From positions 1-59,030 of the forward strand of contig NZ_WIVG01000008.1 in the NCBI RefSeq assembly GCF_016758115.1: a DNA stretch of 59,030 nucleotides, in the 5' to 3' direction. Position numbers and translations under genes: made by a program. Of the stretch, positions 43,356 to 51,729 are shown one piece after another. How positions within the stretch are numbered: the first letter of the stretch is position 1; the number at the start of each line of letters is the position of its first letter. This DNA comes from Lactococcus garvieae. Lineage in GTDB: Bacteria > Bacillota > Bacilli > Lactobacillales > Streptococcaceae. The notes beneath the pieces were generated by a model, which saw only the letters and a list, made by a program, of their open reading frames with translations, searched no databases and was not told where the DNA came from.

Positions 43356-43598
43356 ATGATTTGGTCATTAATCGTTGGCGCAATTATTGGGATGATTGCA
43401 GGTGCAATCACAAGTAAAGGAAAATCCATGGGATGGATTGCTAATATCTTAGCTGGTCTTGTAGGCTCAGCTGTCGGTCAAGCATTGTTAGGAACATGGG
43501 GGCCAAGTTTAGCAGGAATGGCTCTTATCCCTTCCATCATTGGTGCTGTTATCGTTGTAGCTGTTGTGTCTTTCTTCTTAAGCAAGATGAACAAGTAG
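43356..43598 (+). CDS. GlsB/YeaQ-type membrane protein
   Basis: 80 residues with three glycine-rich helices: IVGAIIGMIAGAITSKGKSMGWI, LAGLVGSAVGQALLG and IIGAVIVVAVVSFF are recognisable parts, typical of the transglycosylase-associated/GlsB stress proteins. AAAGAGG precedes the ATG, and TATACAATATAG lies upstream. Often induced by envelope or general stress. Confidence 0.85.
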   Translation: MIWSLIVGAIIGMIAGAITSKGKSMGWIANILAGLVGSAVGQALLGTWGPSLAGMALIPSIIGAVIVVAVVSFFLSKMNK

Positions 43599-43653
43599 GC
43601 TGGATAGAGTCAATATATACTTGAAAGAAGAGCAAAAAAACAAGGCGAGCCTT

Positions 43654-43693
43654 GATGTACACCTCAAAAGTTTAACTTTTTGGAGGTCACATC
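43654..43693. terminator. Long hairpin between convergent genes
   Basis: GATGT/ACATC, ACCTC/GGAGGT and AAAAGTT/AACTTTTT pair in succession around 43654-43693; an outer AACAAGG/CCTTGTT pair with A- and T-runs extends it. Works as terminator for both strands. Confidence 0.7.
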
Positions 43694-43695
43694 AT

Positions 43696-44871
43696 CTACT
43701 CTCCTTGTTTTTGTATTTTAATTTCTTCATCTTCAAGTATACTGATAGAGTACACACTGGATTCGTGCAGCATCTTTTGTAGCGCATTAATCATCATTAC
43801 GAGCCAGGAGAAAGAAATAGCAAAGGCGATGATTTCAAAAACAGTGAGTGAGAGATAATGAACTTTTAGAAATAAGACAGCTGATGCCACAAGTCCTATA
43901 AAAACAAAGGAAGACATGCTTAAAAACTCTTTTGACAACTGTGGAAGAAGATATTTGCTCAACGGGATTAAAACGATAATGCATAAAACGATACCGTAGG
44001 CAGAAGCATTATGAAAAACCATGGTCCAGGACTGGGCAGGAAATAGTCCCACCCCAGCGATAAAGAGAGCAATGACATAGTAAAAAGCTTGAACAACTTT
44101 AATCTTGAAGTTGTAAAATTTACTTTTTTGGAATTCAACGAATAAATAATCAGTGATTGTCAAGAGCATTAGGGCTGAAAAAATCATCGTAAAATTAAAC
44201 TGCCATTGATTTTCAGCCTCGCCCGTCCCTAAGAAGCTAAAATTATATTGCCACCAGCCATTTTGTCCATTTGTTGCCATGGAAAGAAAAATTCCACCGA
44301 TGAAAGTAACAAAAAGCAAAACGATGAGATGAGATATTTTGACCGAAACTGCAAAGAGAATCAAAAAATAAAAGACGATTGCAGAAAATAGAGCAGACAA
44401 GAAGGAGGCTGTCAGAGGATCCAAGGTTACGCCAACAAAGGTCATTCCAAGAATATGCCAAATCAAAGCTTGAACTGCGAAAATAATGAGTGTATAGGCT
44501 AGTCCGATGGTTCCAAGTTCTCTTATGCGACTGATTTTCCGTTTTTTCGTGGCTATGTTCTGTTTTGCATAAACCCAAATAAAAGTGATAAAACCAATAA
44601 TTGTAGCACAGAGCATGCTCATACCAGCTACAGAGTGATATCTGCCACCTGTGAAAGCTATTTGCCCTTCACCACTTAGTAAGAAAGTCATCAAGGAAAT
44701 TACTAAGCTTAATAGGCTGGGGATAAGAACATAATGTAAAGAAAAATTTTGAATATCAACTTGCTTTGCATCATTTTTTAAGACAACTTGATCTTGTTCA
44801 ACGAATATTTTATATTTATTTTGATCGATTTTATGCATAAGCTCATCTGGAATTTCAATAATTTTTTTCAT
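43696..44871 (-). CDS. DUF998-like multi-pass membrane protein
   Basis: 391 residues. A soluble start (EIPDELMHKIDQNKYKIF) is followed by about ten hydrophobic helices; NFSFLGTGEAENQWQFN (about 205-225) is the motif seen in DUF998 proteins of lactobacilli and streptococci. Function unknown. The minus-strand ribosome site AGAGG lies just before the start. Confidence 0.7.
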   Translation of the reverse strand: MKKIIEIPDELMHKIDQNKYKIFVEQDQVVLKNDAKQVDIQNFSLHYVLIPSLLSLVISLMTFLLSGEGQIAFTGGRYHSVAGMSMLCATIIGFITFIWVYAKQNIATKKRKISRIRELGTIGLAYTLIIFAVQALIWHILGMTFVGVTLDPLTASFLSALFSAIVFYFLILFAVSVKISHLIVLLFVTFIGGIFLSMATNGQNGWWQYNFSFLGTGEAENQWQFNFTMIFSALMLLTITDYLFVEFQKSKFYNFKIKVVQAFYYVIALFIAGVGLFPAQSWTMVFHNASAYGIVLCIIVLIPLSKYLLPQLSKEFLSMSSFVFIGLVASAVLFLKVHYLSLTVFEIIAFAISFSWLVMMINALQKMLHESSVYSISILEDEEIKIQKQGE

Positions 44872-45069
44872 TAAAACCTCTCCGCTTTTTAATTTTTATC
44901 CTAAGCTATTATATCAATATTTTCAAGATTAGGCTTTGTCCATCCTTTTGTTTTTTAATAGGCAGATTTGGAGCAAGTTTTGAATGTTTTTCTAAAGCAA
45001 AAACCCTTCTCCTGTCCATAAGAAGGAGAAGAGTGTATTTTTTGTTTATTGGTTTTTAACCAATCAAAA

Positions 45070-45097
45070 AATCCCAAGAAATTCACAACTTGGGATT
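45070..45097 (-). terminator. Terminator of the LacI-HAD operon
   Basis: AATCCCAAG (45070-45078) pairs with CTTGGGATT (45089-45097); on the minus strand the second arm is followed by a T-run. It is 24 nt after the stop of the regulator gene. Confidence 0.75.
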
Positions 45098-45120
45098 TAT
45101 TTCAGTTGCATGTATTCAGA

Positions 45121-46044
45121 TTAACGCTTCAAGATAAACTCAGAATGGATAGAGGATTGCTCCATTGTTTTGGAGATAGCTTGCTCAAAAGCCATCCGCC
45201 CAACCTCTTGACAGTGGTTATCTACAGTAGGAATTTTGAGCAGCTGCCCTGAAAGTAGTCGTTCTTGCCCCACAATAATAGGTTTGGGAAGTTGTTGTTC
45301 ATCAAACCAGCGCCAAACGTTGGCAGCAATGTCGTCAGAGTTGGCAAATATCCCATCAAACTGAATAAGTTCTGGGGCTAAACGATAGGCATCTTCGGCT
45401 GATATTAAGCCCGACTTTATCTGTTCAAGATGGGGGTTGATCTTATAAATATCCCTATATGCTTGTAGGGTTGTTGATATAGTTGGACTGTTTCCTCTGG
45501 ATAAAAGAAATCCGATATTTGAGCAATTCTGTTCCTTAAGCCATTGAAAAGCCTGACGATAGGCTGGAATACGGTTGGCATAGGTCGCTGGGATGTTACT
45601 GTTTTCGGGCCGATAGCAAAGGACAATGGGGCCATATTTCTGATATTTAAGAATCGTTTCCTCAGATACCTGACGGGAGGTGAAGATGATTGCATCAAGG
45701 GCTTTTTTTCGTAATTTTTCCAGATATTGGATTTCCAAGTCTTGATTATAGTTTGAAGGCAGAATAATAATTTTATACCCAGTTTCAAAACTTCTTTCAA
45801 GGATACCTTCGAGTATCTTGCTGAAAAAAGAGGCTTTGATATAGGGGAGAACAACACCTATATTATGTGTCGCACCGTGCGCAAGCTCTTGTGCAATTGC
45901 GTTTGTAGCATAGTCTAGCTCAGCAGCGGTTTTGAGTATTTTTTCACATGCTTTTTGGGAAGCATAGCCGTTACCTGATAAGACACGAGAGACAGTTGCC
46001 TTGGAATATCCCGTGAGTTTGGCAATATCAGAAAGAGAGGTCAT
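45121..46044 (-). CDS. LacI-family transcriptional regulator
   Basis: 307 residues: N-terminal helix-turn-helix LSDIAKLTGYSKATVSRVLSG, hinge NAIAQELAHG, and a periplasmic-binding-type effector domain from NIGVVLPYIKASFF on. It overlaps the upstream HAD gene by 4 nt (ATGA), so both are translated together. A LacI-like palindrome in the shared promoter suggests autoregulation by a sugar or sugar phosphate. Confidence 0.9.
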   Translation of the reverse strand: MTSLSDIAKLTGYSKATVSRVLSGNGYASQKACEKILKTAAELDYATNAIAQELAHGATHNIGVVLPYIKASFFSKILEGILERSFETGYKIIILPSNYNQDLEIQYLEKLRKKALDAIIFTSRQVSEETILKYQKYGPIVLCYRPENSNIPATYANRIPAYRQAFQWLKEQNCSNIGFLLSRGNSPTISTTLQAYRDIYKINPHLEQIKSGLISAEDAYRLAPELIQFDGIFANSDDIAANVWRWFDEQQLPKPIIVGQERLLSGQLLKIPTVDNHCQEVGRMAFEQAISKTMEQSSIHSEFILKR

Positions 46045-46856
46045 AAGATTACCTGTTCATTGATTTCGCGAATGGCTGAAAGAGCTTCAGTCACACCATG
46101 ATCTGTATTTTTTCCTACGACCATTTTAACATATCTCTTGACGTCTGCGTGAGCATTATCTACTGCAATGGGGAGACCAGCAACTTTTAGGAGGGGAATA
46201 TCATTATGACCGTCTCCAATGGCAGCAGCTTCTTCAAAGTTTAGATTTTTTTCTTTCAGAATGGATTGGGCAGCATCTGCCTTTGTTTTTTGGCTGGAAG
46301 TGATCTCTAAAGTATAAACTGTCGAACGTGTAAGCTGAATTTCCGAGAGGTTGAGTGCTTCCAGTGAAGCTTGTATATGCAACAGCTCCTCTGGGTCAAA
46401 AGTCATGAGCATAATCTTGTAAATTTCAGAATTTCCGTCAAAAGCTTTTATTCGTGGTTCAGCGCCAGTGAGCGCCTTTTGGATAAAGACAGCCTTGTCC
46501 TGTTTTTTGATATACCAATGTGCAAGACTATACCAGCTGAGGCTTACAGTGGGGAAATTTGAAGAAATGTAATCTAAAACTTCTGAAACCGTCTCAGCAG
46601 GTAAGATGTGTTTGTCTATAACTTGAATTCCAAAGTCATTTTGGGTAAAAATCAAGTTCCCGTTGAAGGCAATTTGTGGCGTTTTTAATTGGAGCTCGTT
46701 CAGTATGTGGCTCATTTCAAAGGGACTACGTGCTGAGACCAGTGTAACTGGGATATCACTAAGACAGATAGACCAGCGATTTGTATCAGAAAGATAGCCA
46801 TGTGTGTCCAGAAGTGTTCCATCCATATCTGCGAAAATGTGTTTGATCATCGTCAA
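46041..46856 (-). CDS. Cof-type HAD phosphatase
   Basis: 271 residues: motif I ADMDGTLLDTHG near residue 10, motif II LVSARSPFEM, the Cof C2 cap, and motif IV AAIGDGHNDIPLLK. These enzymes dephosphorylate sugar phosphates or cofactors. First gene of a two-gene unit with the LacI regulator, which may sense its substrate or product. Confidence 0.88.
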   Translation of the reverse strand: MTMIKHIFADMDGTLLDTHGYLSDTNRWSICLSDIPVTLVSARSPFEMSHILNELQLKTPQIAFNGNLIFTQNDFGIQVIDKHILPAETVSEVLDYISSNFPTVSLSWYSLAHWYIKKQDKAVFIQKALTGAEPRIKAFDGNSEIYKIMLMTFDPEELLHIQASLEALNLSEIQLTRSTVYTLEITSSQKTKADAAQSILKEKNLNFEEAAAIGDGHNDIPLLKVAGLPIAVDNAHADVKRYVKMVVGKNTDHGVTEALSAIREINEQVIL

Positions 46857-46883
46857 ATCTCCTTTATATTTTTGATGATTTCA

Positions 46884-46914
46884 TTGTAAATTATGAAACG
46901 CGTTCCATGTCAAG
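46884..46914 (-). promoter_or_regulatory. Promoter with LacI-type operator for the HAD-LacI operon
   Basis: On the minus strand TTGACA (46909-46914) and TACAAT (46884-46889) flank the palindromic TGGAACGCGTTTCA (46895-46908), with the central CG typical of LacI-family operators. Binding there would block RNA polymerase. Confidence 0.65.
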
Positions 46915-47010
46915 AAAAAAGAATTTACTTTTTTATTTATTGTATAAACAGAAAAAACTTGCGATATTGATAGATAACATTATAAATTTTATATAAATTC
47001 ATACAAATTC

Positions 47011-47039
47011 TTGCAATTTAAAATATTTTCATATATAAT
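47011..47039 (+). promoter_or_regulatory. Promoter of the leader peptide-permease transcript
   Basis: TTGCAA (47011-47016), a 17-nt spacer and TATAAT (47034-47039). It gives a leader RNA of about 295 nt before the permease start. Confidence 0.7.
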
Positions 47040-47071
47040 AAATTTTAAATTTGAGAAGGAGAAAAAATCAC

Positions 47072-47119
47072 ATGAGCAAAGCACCAACATTGACAGTCTT
47101 TTACTTTTGGCACAGATAA
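47072..47119 (+). CDS. 15-aa aromatic leader peptide
   Basis: ATG 47072 lies 10 nt behind GAAGGAG and encodes MSKAPTLTVFYFWHR. Five consecutive codons are Phe-Tyr-Phe-Trp-His, just before the stop. An intrinsic terminator and alternative stems follow. This is the layout of ribosome-mediated attenuation sensing aromatic amino acids (or charged tRNAs). No function for the peptide itself is expected. Confidence 0.7.
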   Translation: MSKAPTLTVFYFWHR

Positions 47120-47213
47120 GTTGTGTTTATGCTCGGCATAGATACAGCTTTTGAGTATTCTCAAAAAGTATCTGTGCCCGTGATTAAAAGCCGGGTCTTG
47201 ACCCGGTTTTTTT
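47109..47213 (+). terminator. Attenuator: competing stems and intrinsic terminator
   Basis: Terminator: CCGGGT-CTTG-ACCCGG (47191-47206) then a T-run. Upstream, region 1 GGCACAGATA (47109-47118, the Trp-His-Arg-stop codons) and region 2 GGCATAGATAC (47135-47145) are near-duplicates, both able to pair with region 3 GTATCTGTGCC (47168-47178). Region 2 with 3 also encloses TTGAG/CTCAA. GCTCGGC (47131-47137) can pair with GCCGGGT (47190-47196), opening the terminator. The direction of control cannot be fixed by eye. Confidence 0.65.
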
Positions 47214-47340
47214 CTTTTCAAATTGAGCAATTTTTTAGTTTTTTAGTAAGGCATAAAGCGACTCGGAGAGTGCCAAGCTGGACTTTATCCTTTTGTGAAG
47301 AAACTAAAAAGATAAAAATAATAGAAATGAGGGATTTTAC

Positions 47341-48687
47341 TTGGAAAATTCTAAGCAAAAACTGAAGTCTTCAATGAAAGCAAGACATGTGATTATGTTA
47401 TCACTTGGTGGGGCTATTGGAGCTGGTTTGTTTGCCGGTTCAAGCAGTGCTATACAAGCCTCAGGTCCCGCAGTAATGTTAGCTTATCTGTTAGCTGGCA
47501 TAATCCTCTATGTCGTGATGTATGGTGCGGGTCAGATTATTCTGCATCAAAAAGAGACGACTGTGGGTCTAGCTGGTCTTATTGCACCCTATGTAGGAAA
47601 AAGATTTGCCCACTTTACAGACTGGGTTTACTGGTCATTGTGGATGGCTGCTATGGTGGCTGAGTCTGTAGCTATAGCTCAATTTTTAGGCGTGTGGCTC
47701 CCACAAGTTCCATCATGGATTTTTGTACTTATTGTTGCTATTATCACTTTAGGGCTCAACCTCTACTCGGTACGTGTCTTTGCTGAAACAGAATACTGGT
47801 TAGCTTGGGCAAAAATCATGGTTATTCTTATTCTTATCGTGGTTGGCCTCTACTTGGTCGCTGTACAAGTTTTTCACCTTGGACTAAGTGAGGGACTAGG
47901 TCAAATGAACAAATACGGTGGCTTTATGCCAAATGGCATGAAGGGTGTTTTCAATGCCATGCTTATTGTTATCTATTCTTATGGGGGTTCCGAGCTCATA
48001 GCATTAACAGTTTCAGAAGTAGAAAATCCCAAAAAAGCAATACCTAAAGCTATTCGTGGTGTTATTATGCGTATTTTCTCATTCTATGTTATTCCTATGT
48101 TTATCTTTGTAGAACTCTATTCTTGGAAATTTTTGAGTAGTACTCAAAAGAGTCCCTTTGTTTTGATTTTTGAAAAGTTAGGTATTCCTGGAGCAGCTCT
48201 TATTGTCAATTTTGTCATTATCTTAGCCCTCTTTTCAGTGATTAATTCTGCGGTTTATGCCACATCTCGTTCGGTTTATTCTCGAGCTAAAGATTCAAAA
48301 GGTATCATGGGAAAAACACTTGGTAAACTGTCAAGCAAGCGCGTTCCCGTCCCAGCGATAATTTTTTGTTCAGGTATGCTCTTTATTGGGGCAATCCTCT
48401 CCTTTATTTTTAAAGATAATTTATTTGTATACTTAGCAGGCTCAATTTCTTATACAATACTTATCGTATGGATAATGCTTCTCATCTCCGCGATTATTTT
48501 TTATTTTAAAACTGGAATAGGGGGCTGGTTCATCAAGGCAATTTCAATCCTTACATTGCTTGTCCTACTTATCATAAGCTACAAGGTTGTTGTCTCAAAT
48601 CCTTGGGGGATTTCTGTATTTGCCTTAATGGTGTGTGTACTCAGCCTCTTGAGCTACCGCGAAAAAACCGTTTCCGAGGTAGCCTAA
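47341..48687 (+). CDS. Amino-acid permease (APC/AAT family), likely aromatic
   Basis: 448 residues with 12 hydrophobic helices. The first helix has LSLGGAIGAGLFAGSSSAI, the substrate-binding GxG region of AAT-type permeases; VSEVENPKKAIPKA follows helix 6. The start is TTG 47341, 7 nt behind GAGGG; ATG 47374 is an alternative. The Phe-Tyr-Phe-Trp-His leader peptide upstream suggests an aromatic substrate, as for L. lactis FywP; I cannot confirm orthology. Confidence 0.85.
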   Translation: MENSKQKLKSSMKARHVIMLSLGGAIGAGLFAGSSSAIQASGPAVMLAYLLAGIILYVVMYGAGQIILHQKETTVGLAGLIAPYVGKRFAHFTDWVYWSLWMAAMVAESVAIAQFLGVWLPQVPSWIFVLIVAIITLGLNLYSVRVFAETEYWLAWAKIMVILILIVVGLYLVAVQVFHLGLSEGLGQMNKYGGFMPNGMKGVFNAMLIVIYSYGGSELIALTVSEVENPKKAIPKAIRGVIMRIFSFYVIPMFIFVELYSWKFLSSTQKSPFVLIFEKLGIPGAALIVNFVIILALFSVINSAVYATSRSVYSRAKDSKGIMGKTLGKLSSKRVPVPAIIFCSGMLFIGAILSFIFKDNLFVYLAGSISYTILIVWIMLLISAIIFYFKTGIGGWFIKAISILTLLVLLIISYKVVVSNPWGISVFALMVCVLSLLSYREKTVSEVA

Positions 48688-48718
48688 CGCCTGTATAAAA
48701 CAGAGTCAAGTATTTTTC

Positions 48719-48747
48719 TTGACAGTATATTACTGTTTTGATAAACT
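48719..48747 (+). promoter_or_regulatory. Candidate promoter of the lsa leader
   Basis: TTGACA (48719-48724), a 17-nt spacer and TAAACT (48742-48747). It overlaps a GTCAAG/CTTGAC hairpin that may end the permease transcript. It would give a 5' leader of about 500 nt before the ABC-F gene. Confidence 0.5.
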
Positions 48748-48965
48748 TACTCTAACAATAAAAGTGAGGTAAGGTCTATTGAAATTATAAGTCATGAAAT
48801 TTGAAAAAATGTTAAAAGCGGTTAAGCAGTGTATCCGCAAGAATTTTTTCGTGTTCATGATTTATAGAAACTAGACCTTCAGAAATAAAGCCCCTTTTGT
48901 GGCGCATTTTGAACTCTTTTTCTCTATTTTTGTGGATGCGAAATATAGAGAGAAGGAGTTTTTTA

Positions 48966-49124
48966 ATGTCCCCAAAGCAAAAAATAATGCAGGAAAAATT
49001 ACAGGTAATCAGGTCAAAACAAAAGAAAATGACTGTGCAGACAGGCAAGCAGGTTCAGAACAAGGGCTTGAAAAAAGCAACCAAACCTCACGGTCATCAT
49101 ACGCATTATTCGATTGGATTTTAA
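48966..49124 (+). CDS. 52-aa basic small ORF in the lsa leader
   Basis: AAGGAG is 8 nt before ATG 48966. The product is Lys/Gln-rich (MSPKQKIMQEKL...) and ends with a His-rich PHGHHTHYSIGF. Not recognised; composition fits a small basic or metal-binding protein or a regulatory uORF. It ends 14 nt before the next small ORF. Confidence 0.5.
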   Translation: MSPKQKIMQEKLQVIRSKQKKMTVQTGKQVQNKGLKKATKPHGHHTHYSIGF

Positions 49125-49138
49125 ACAAGGAGGAAACT

Positions 49139-49210
49139 ATGAAGCAACAACTGAAACAAATACAAGCACATCGCGTAACAGTATCGCTAAAGGTCAATAA
49201 ACTCACATAG
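49139..49210 (+). CDS. 23-aa leader peptide of the ABC-F gene
   Basis: AAGGAGG is 6-7 nt before ATG 49139, a very strong site. The peptide begins MKQQLKQIQAHRVTVS. Right after its stop, AAACCC (49211-49216) and GGGTTT (49244-49249), with TCTG/CAGA inside, can form a hairpin next to the CAGGAGG ribosome site of the ABC-F gene. Leaders like this let a drug-stalled ribosome switch on ABC-F genes. Confidence 0.6.
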   Translation: MKQQLKQIQAHRVTVSLKVNKLT

Positions 49211-49262
49211 AAACCCTATCTGTTCACTAATCGCGGCAGAAACGGGTTTAGACAGGAGGCAT

Positions 49263-50756
49263 ATGTCAAACATTCAAATTAAGAACTTAACTTTTGCTTA
49301 CACGGATCAGTTGATATTTGATAAGGTAAGTATCAATATTGATGACAAATGGAAACTGGGTTTAGTGGGGCGTAATGGTAGAGGGAAGACGACACTTTTA
49401 AAGATTCTCGTCGGTGAAACAGAAGCTAATGCTGAGGTGAAAACCAGCAAGAGTTTTGTCTATTTTCCACAAACAGTTAAAGATAAAAGTCAGTTGACCT
49501 TGTTTGTCTTGCAAGAGCTAGCAGATTTTGAACAGTGGGAGTTAGAACGCGAACTTACCTTACTGGATGTCGATTTGGATACTCTTTGGCGTCCTTTTAG
49601 GAGTTTATCAGGAGGTGAGCAAACAAAAGTTTTACTGGCTCTTCTCTTTTTAGATGAGCAAAATTATGCGCTTATTGATGAACCAACTAACCATCTGGAC
49701 AAGGCTTCAAGAGATAAGGTGGCTGCTTATCTCCAAGGAAAAGCAGGCTATATATTGGTTTCTCATGACCGCAATTTTCTAAATCAAACGACAGACCATA
49801 CGCTAGCTATTGAGCGTGCTGATTTGCACCTGTATGCGGGAAATTTTGCGCTTTATGAAGAAGAAAAAAGATTGAGGGATATTACTGAAAAAGCTCAGGA
49901 TGATAAGCTCAGAAAAGAAATTAGCAGATTGAAACAAACCGCACGTGAAAAAGAAGCTTGGTCGCGTAACCTTGAAGCGACAAAATCACGCCGAAAAAGA
50001 GGTTTTGATTCGGAAACTAAGCGTGTGGATAAAGGATTTATAGGGCGGAAAGCGGCAAATATGATGCAAAAGTCTAAAAATCTAGAAAAGCGTATGAAAG
50101 AAGATATTGCAGATAAGGAAAAACTTCTAAAAAACTGGGAGGAAGTACCGGGATTAGCCATGCATGTTCTGAGGAGTCACCAAAAACGCTTGTTGAAAGT
50201 CGAAAATTTGACAGCAGGCTTTGAGCATTTCCTTTTTCAACCTGTTTCATTTGATATAAACCAAGGACAGGTCATTGCTTTGACAGGGGTGAATGGTATC
50301 GGAAAATCCTCCTTGCTTCATGTATTAACCAGAACATTTTCCGGCAGATATGAAGGAACTTTTGATATGGCTCATAATCTAATCCTTTCACAAGTTCGGC
50401 AGCTTGCAGATAACAAAGGATTTTTGAGTGATTTTGTCAAAGAGGAAAATCTGGAGTTAGAAACTTTCCTCAATAACTTACGTAAACTAGGTGTCGAACG
50501 TAATGTTTTCGAACAAAAAATTGAACATATGAGTCAAGGGCAGCAACGAAAAGTTGAATTAGCAAGAGCCTTAACGCAGCCTGCTCATCTCTATCTTTGG
50601 GACGAACCGCTCAATTATCTAGATGTTTTCAATCAAGAACAAATTATTGAGATGATAAAGCGAGAGAAGCCAAGTATGCTTGTCATTGAGCATGACCCAT
50701 ATTTTGTAGAGCAAGTAGCAGATATCAAAATTGAGTTACATAGGAGCAAGGGATAA
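49263..50756 (+). CDS. lsa(D): ABC-F ribosome-protection protein, Lsa family (Lsa(D)-like)
   Basis: 497 residues, two ABC domains without membrane segments: Walker A GRNGRGKTT and GVNGIGKSS, signatures LSGGEQTK and MSQGQQRK, Walker B ALIDEPTNHLD and LYLWDEPLNYLD, joined by a long basic coiled linker (about 190-280) that reaches the peptidyl-transferase centre. Length and motifs fit Lsa proteins (lincosamide-pleuromutilin-streptogramin A); Lsa(D) is the known intrinsic form in L. garvieae. The exact allele needs alignment. Strong CAGGAGG. Confidence 0.8.
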   Translation: MSNIQIKNLTFAYTDQLIFDKVSINIDDKWKLGLVGRNGRGKTTLLKILVGETEANAEVKTSKSFVYFPQTVKDKSQLTLFVLQELADFEQWELERELTLLDVDLDTLWRPFRSLSGGEQTKVLLALLFLDEQNYALIDEPTNHLDKASRDKVAAYLQGKAGYILVSHDRNFLNQTTDHTLAIERADLHLYAGNFALYEEEKRLRDITEKAQDDKLRKEISRLKQTAREKEAWSRNLEATKSRRKRGFDSETKRVDKGFIGRKAANMMQKSKNLEKRMKEDIADKEKLLKNWEEVPGLAMHVLRSHQKRLLKVENLTAGFEHFLFQPVSFDINQGQVIALTGVNGIGKSSLLHVLTRTFSGRYEGTFDMAHNLILSQVRQLADNKGFLSDFVKEENLELETFLNNLRKLGVERNVFEQKIEHMSQGQQRKVELARALTQPAHLYLWDEPLNYLDVFNQEQIIEMIKREKPSMLVIEHDPYFVEQVADIKIELHRSKG

Positions 50757-50807
50757 AAAGTTTAACATGCTGTATCTCTTGACAGATGAAATAGTATGTA
50801 AAGAGCA

Positions 50808-50836
50808 AAAAACATCCGTTTTAAGCGGGTGTTTTT
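50808..50836 (+). terminator. Terminator after the ABC-F gene
   Basis: AACATCCG pairs with CGGGTGTT around TTTTAAG, followed by a T-run. The remaining sequence to 50988 shows no gene. Confidence 0.78.
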
Positions 50837-50988
50837 ACTCTGCAAATATAAAATTAATACTCTTAAAAATACAAGGAAGCCTTAACAAGCTTTCAGAAAA
50901 AATTTGAACACCCCAAGGGAGGTACGATAAAGCTCATCTTGTATCTAATATCATGAAAAATCAGAAAAAAAGAAAAATTCGAAATAAA

Positions 50989-51017
50989 TTGAACAAAAAG
51001 GACAAATAGTGTATAAT
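50989..51017 (+). promoter_or_regulatory. Promoter of the pyroglutamate operon
   Basis: TTGAAC (50989-50994), a 17-nt spacer and TATAAT (51012-51017), 35 nt before the first start codon, which has AAGAGG upstream. Confidence 0.75.
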
Positions 51018-51051
51018 TGTCTAAAATATAATTAATAAGAGGAATTATTTC

Positions 51052-51726
51052 ATGATCAAGTTAATAGGTGTCTTGATTGTTTTGATTGGGTTTGTTTTCA
51101 AGATAGAGACCTTATTTGTTGTTGTTCTTGCGGGTGTTTCGACTGGACTTGTTGCTGGTTTGAGCATTCAGGAGATTCTTACAATTTTGGGTCAGTCTTT
51201 TGTGGATAACCGCATGGTTTCCCTTTTTGTGTTAACCCTTCCCGTTATTGGGGTTCTAGAGCGAAACGGTCTTCGCCAGCGTGCAGTTGAGCTTATCGGA
51301 CGTATGCAATCTCTCACCACAGGTCGGATTACACTCTTTTACGTTTTTGTTCGATTTATCGCAGGAGCTATGTCTATCCGTATCAGCGGGCATCCGCAGT
51401 TTGTGAGACCTCTGATTCAACCGATGGCAAAAGCAGCTGCAGTAAGCAAATATGGTGACGTTGAATCAGAAGACGATAACATTAAGGCTCTTTCAGCCGC
51501 AGCGGAAAATTACGGTAACTTTTTTGGACAAAACTTGTTTGCTGGCAGTGCCGGAGTGCTTTTGATTACCTCAACCTTGTCAAGCTTCAATTACAATGTT
51601 ACAGCGGTTGATGTGGCAGTAGCCAGTATTATTATGGCTGTACTTGCTTTTGTTGTGACTGCTGTCCAGTTTATGCTTTATGATCGAAAACTTTTGCGAA
51701 AATTCGGAAAGAAAGGGGAAAATTAG
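51052..51726 (+). CDS. DUF969 membrane protein (5-oxoproline transporter subunit)
   Basis: 224 residues with about six hydrophobic segments; RISGHPQFVRPLIQPMAKAAA in the middle is the family hallmark. DUF969 and DUF979 proteins occur as a pair next to pyroglutamyl peptidase in Firmicutes and are proposed to form a 5-oxoproline (pyroglutamate) permease. It is 3 nt ahead of the DUF979 gene. Confidence 0.85.
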   Translation: MIKLIGVLIVLIGFVFKIETLFVVVLAGVSTGLVAGLSIQEILTILGQSFVDNRMVSLFVLTLPVIGVLERNGLRQRAVELIGRMQSLTTGRITLFYVFVRFIAGAMSIRISGHPQFVRPLIQPMAKAAAVSKYGDVESEDDNIKALSAAAENYGNFFGQNLFAGSAGVLLITSTLSSFNYNVTAVDVAVASIIMAVLAFVVTAVQFMLYDRKLLRKFGKKGEN

Positions 51727-51729
51727 TCT

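Noticed and set aside
48899-49210. 103-codon ORF upstream of the ABC-F gene
   Set aside because: No ribosome site at its start. Its last 24 codons coincide with the 23-aa leader, and its middle lies out of frame over the better-supported 52-aa ORF.
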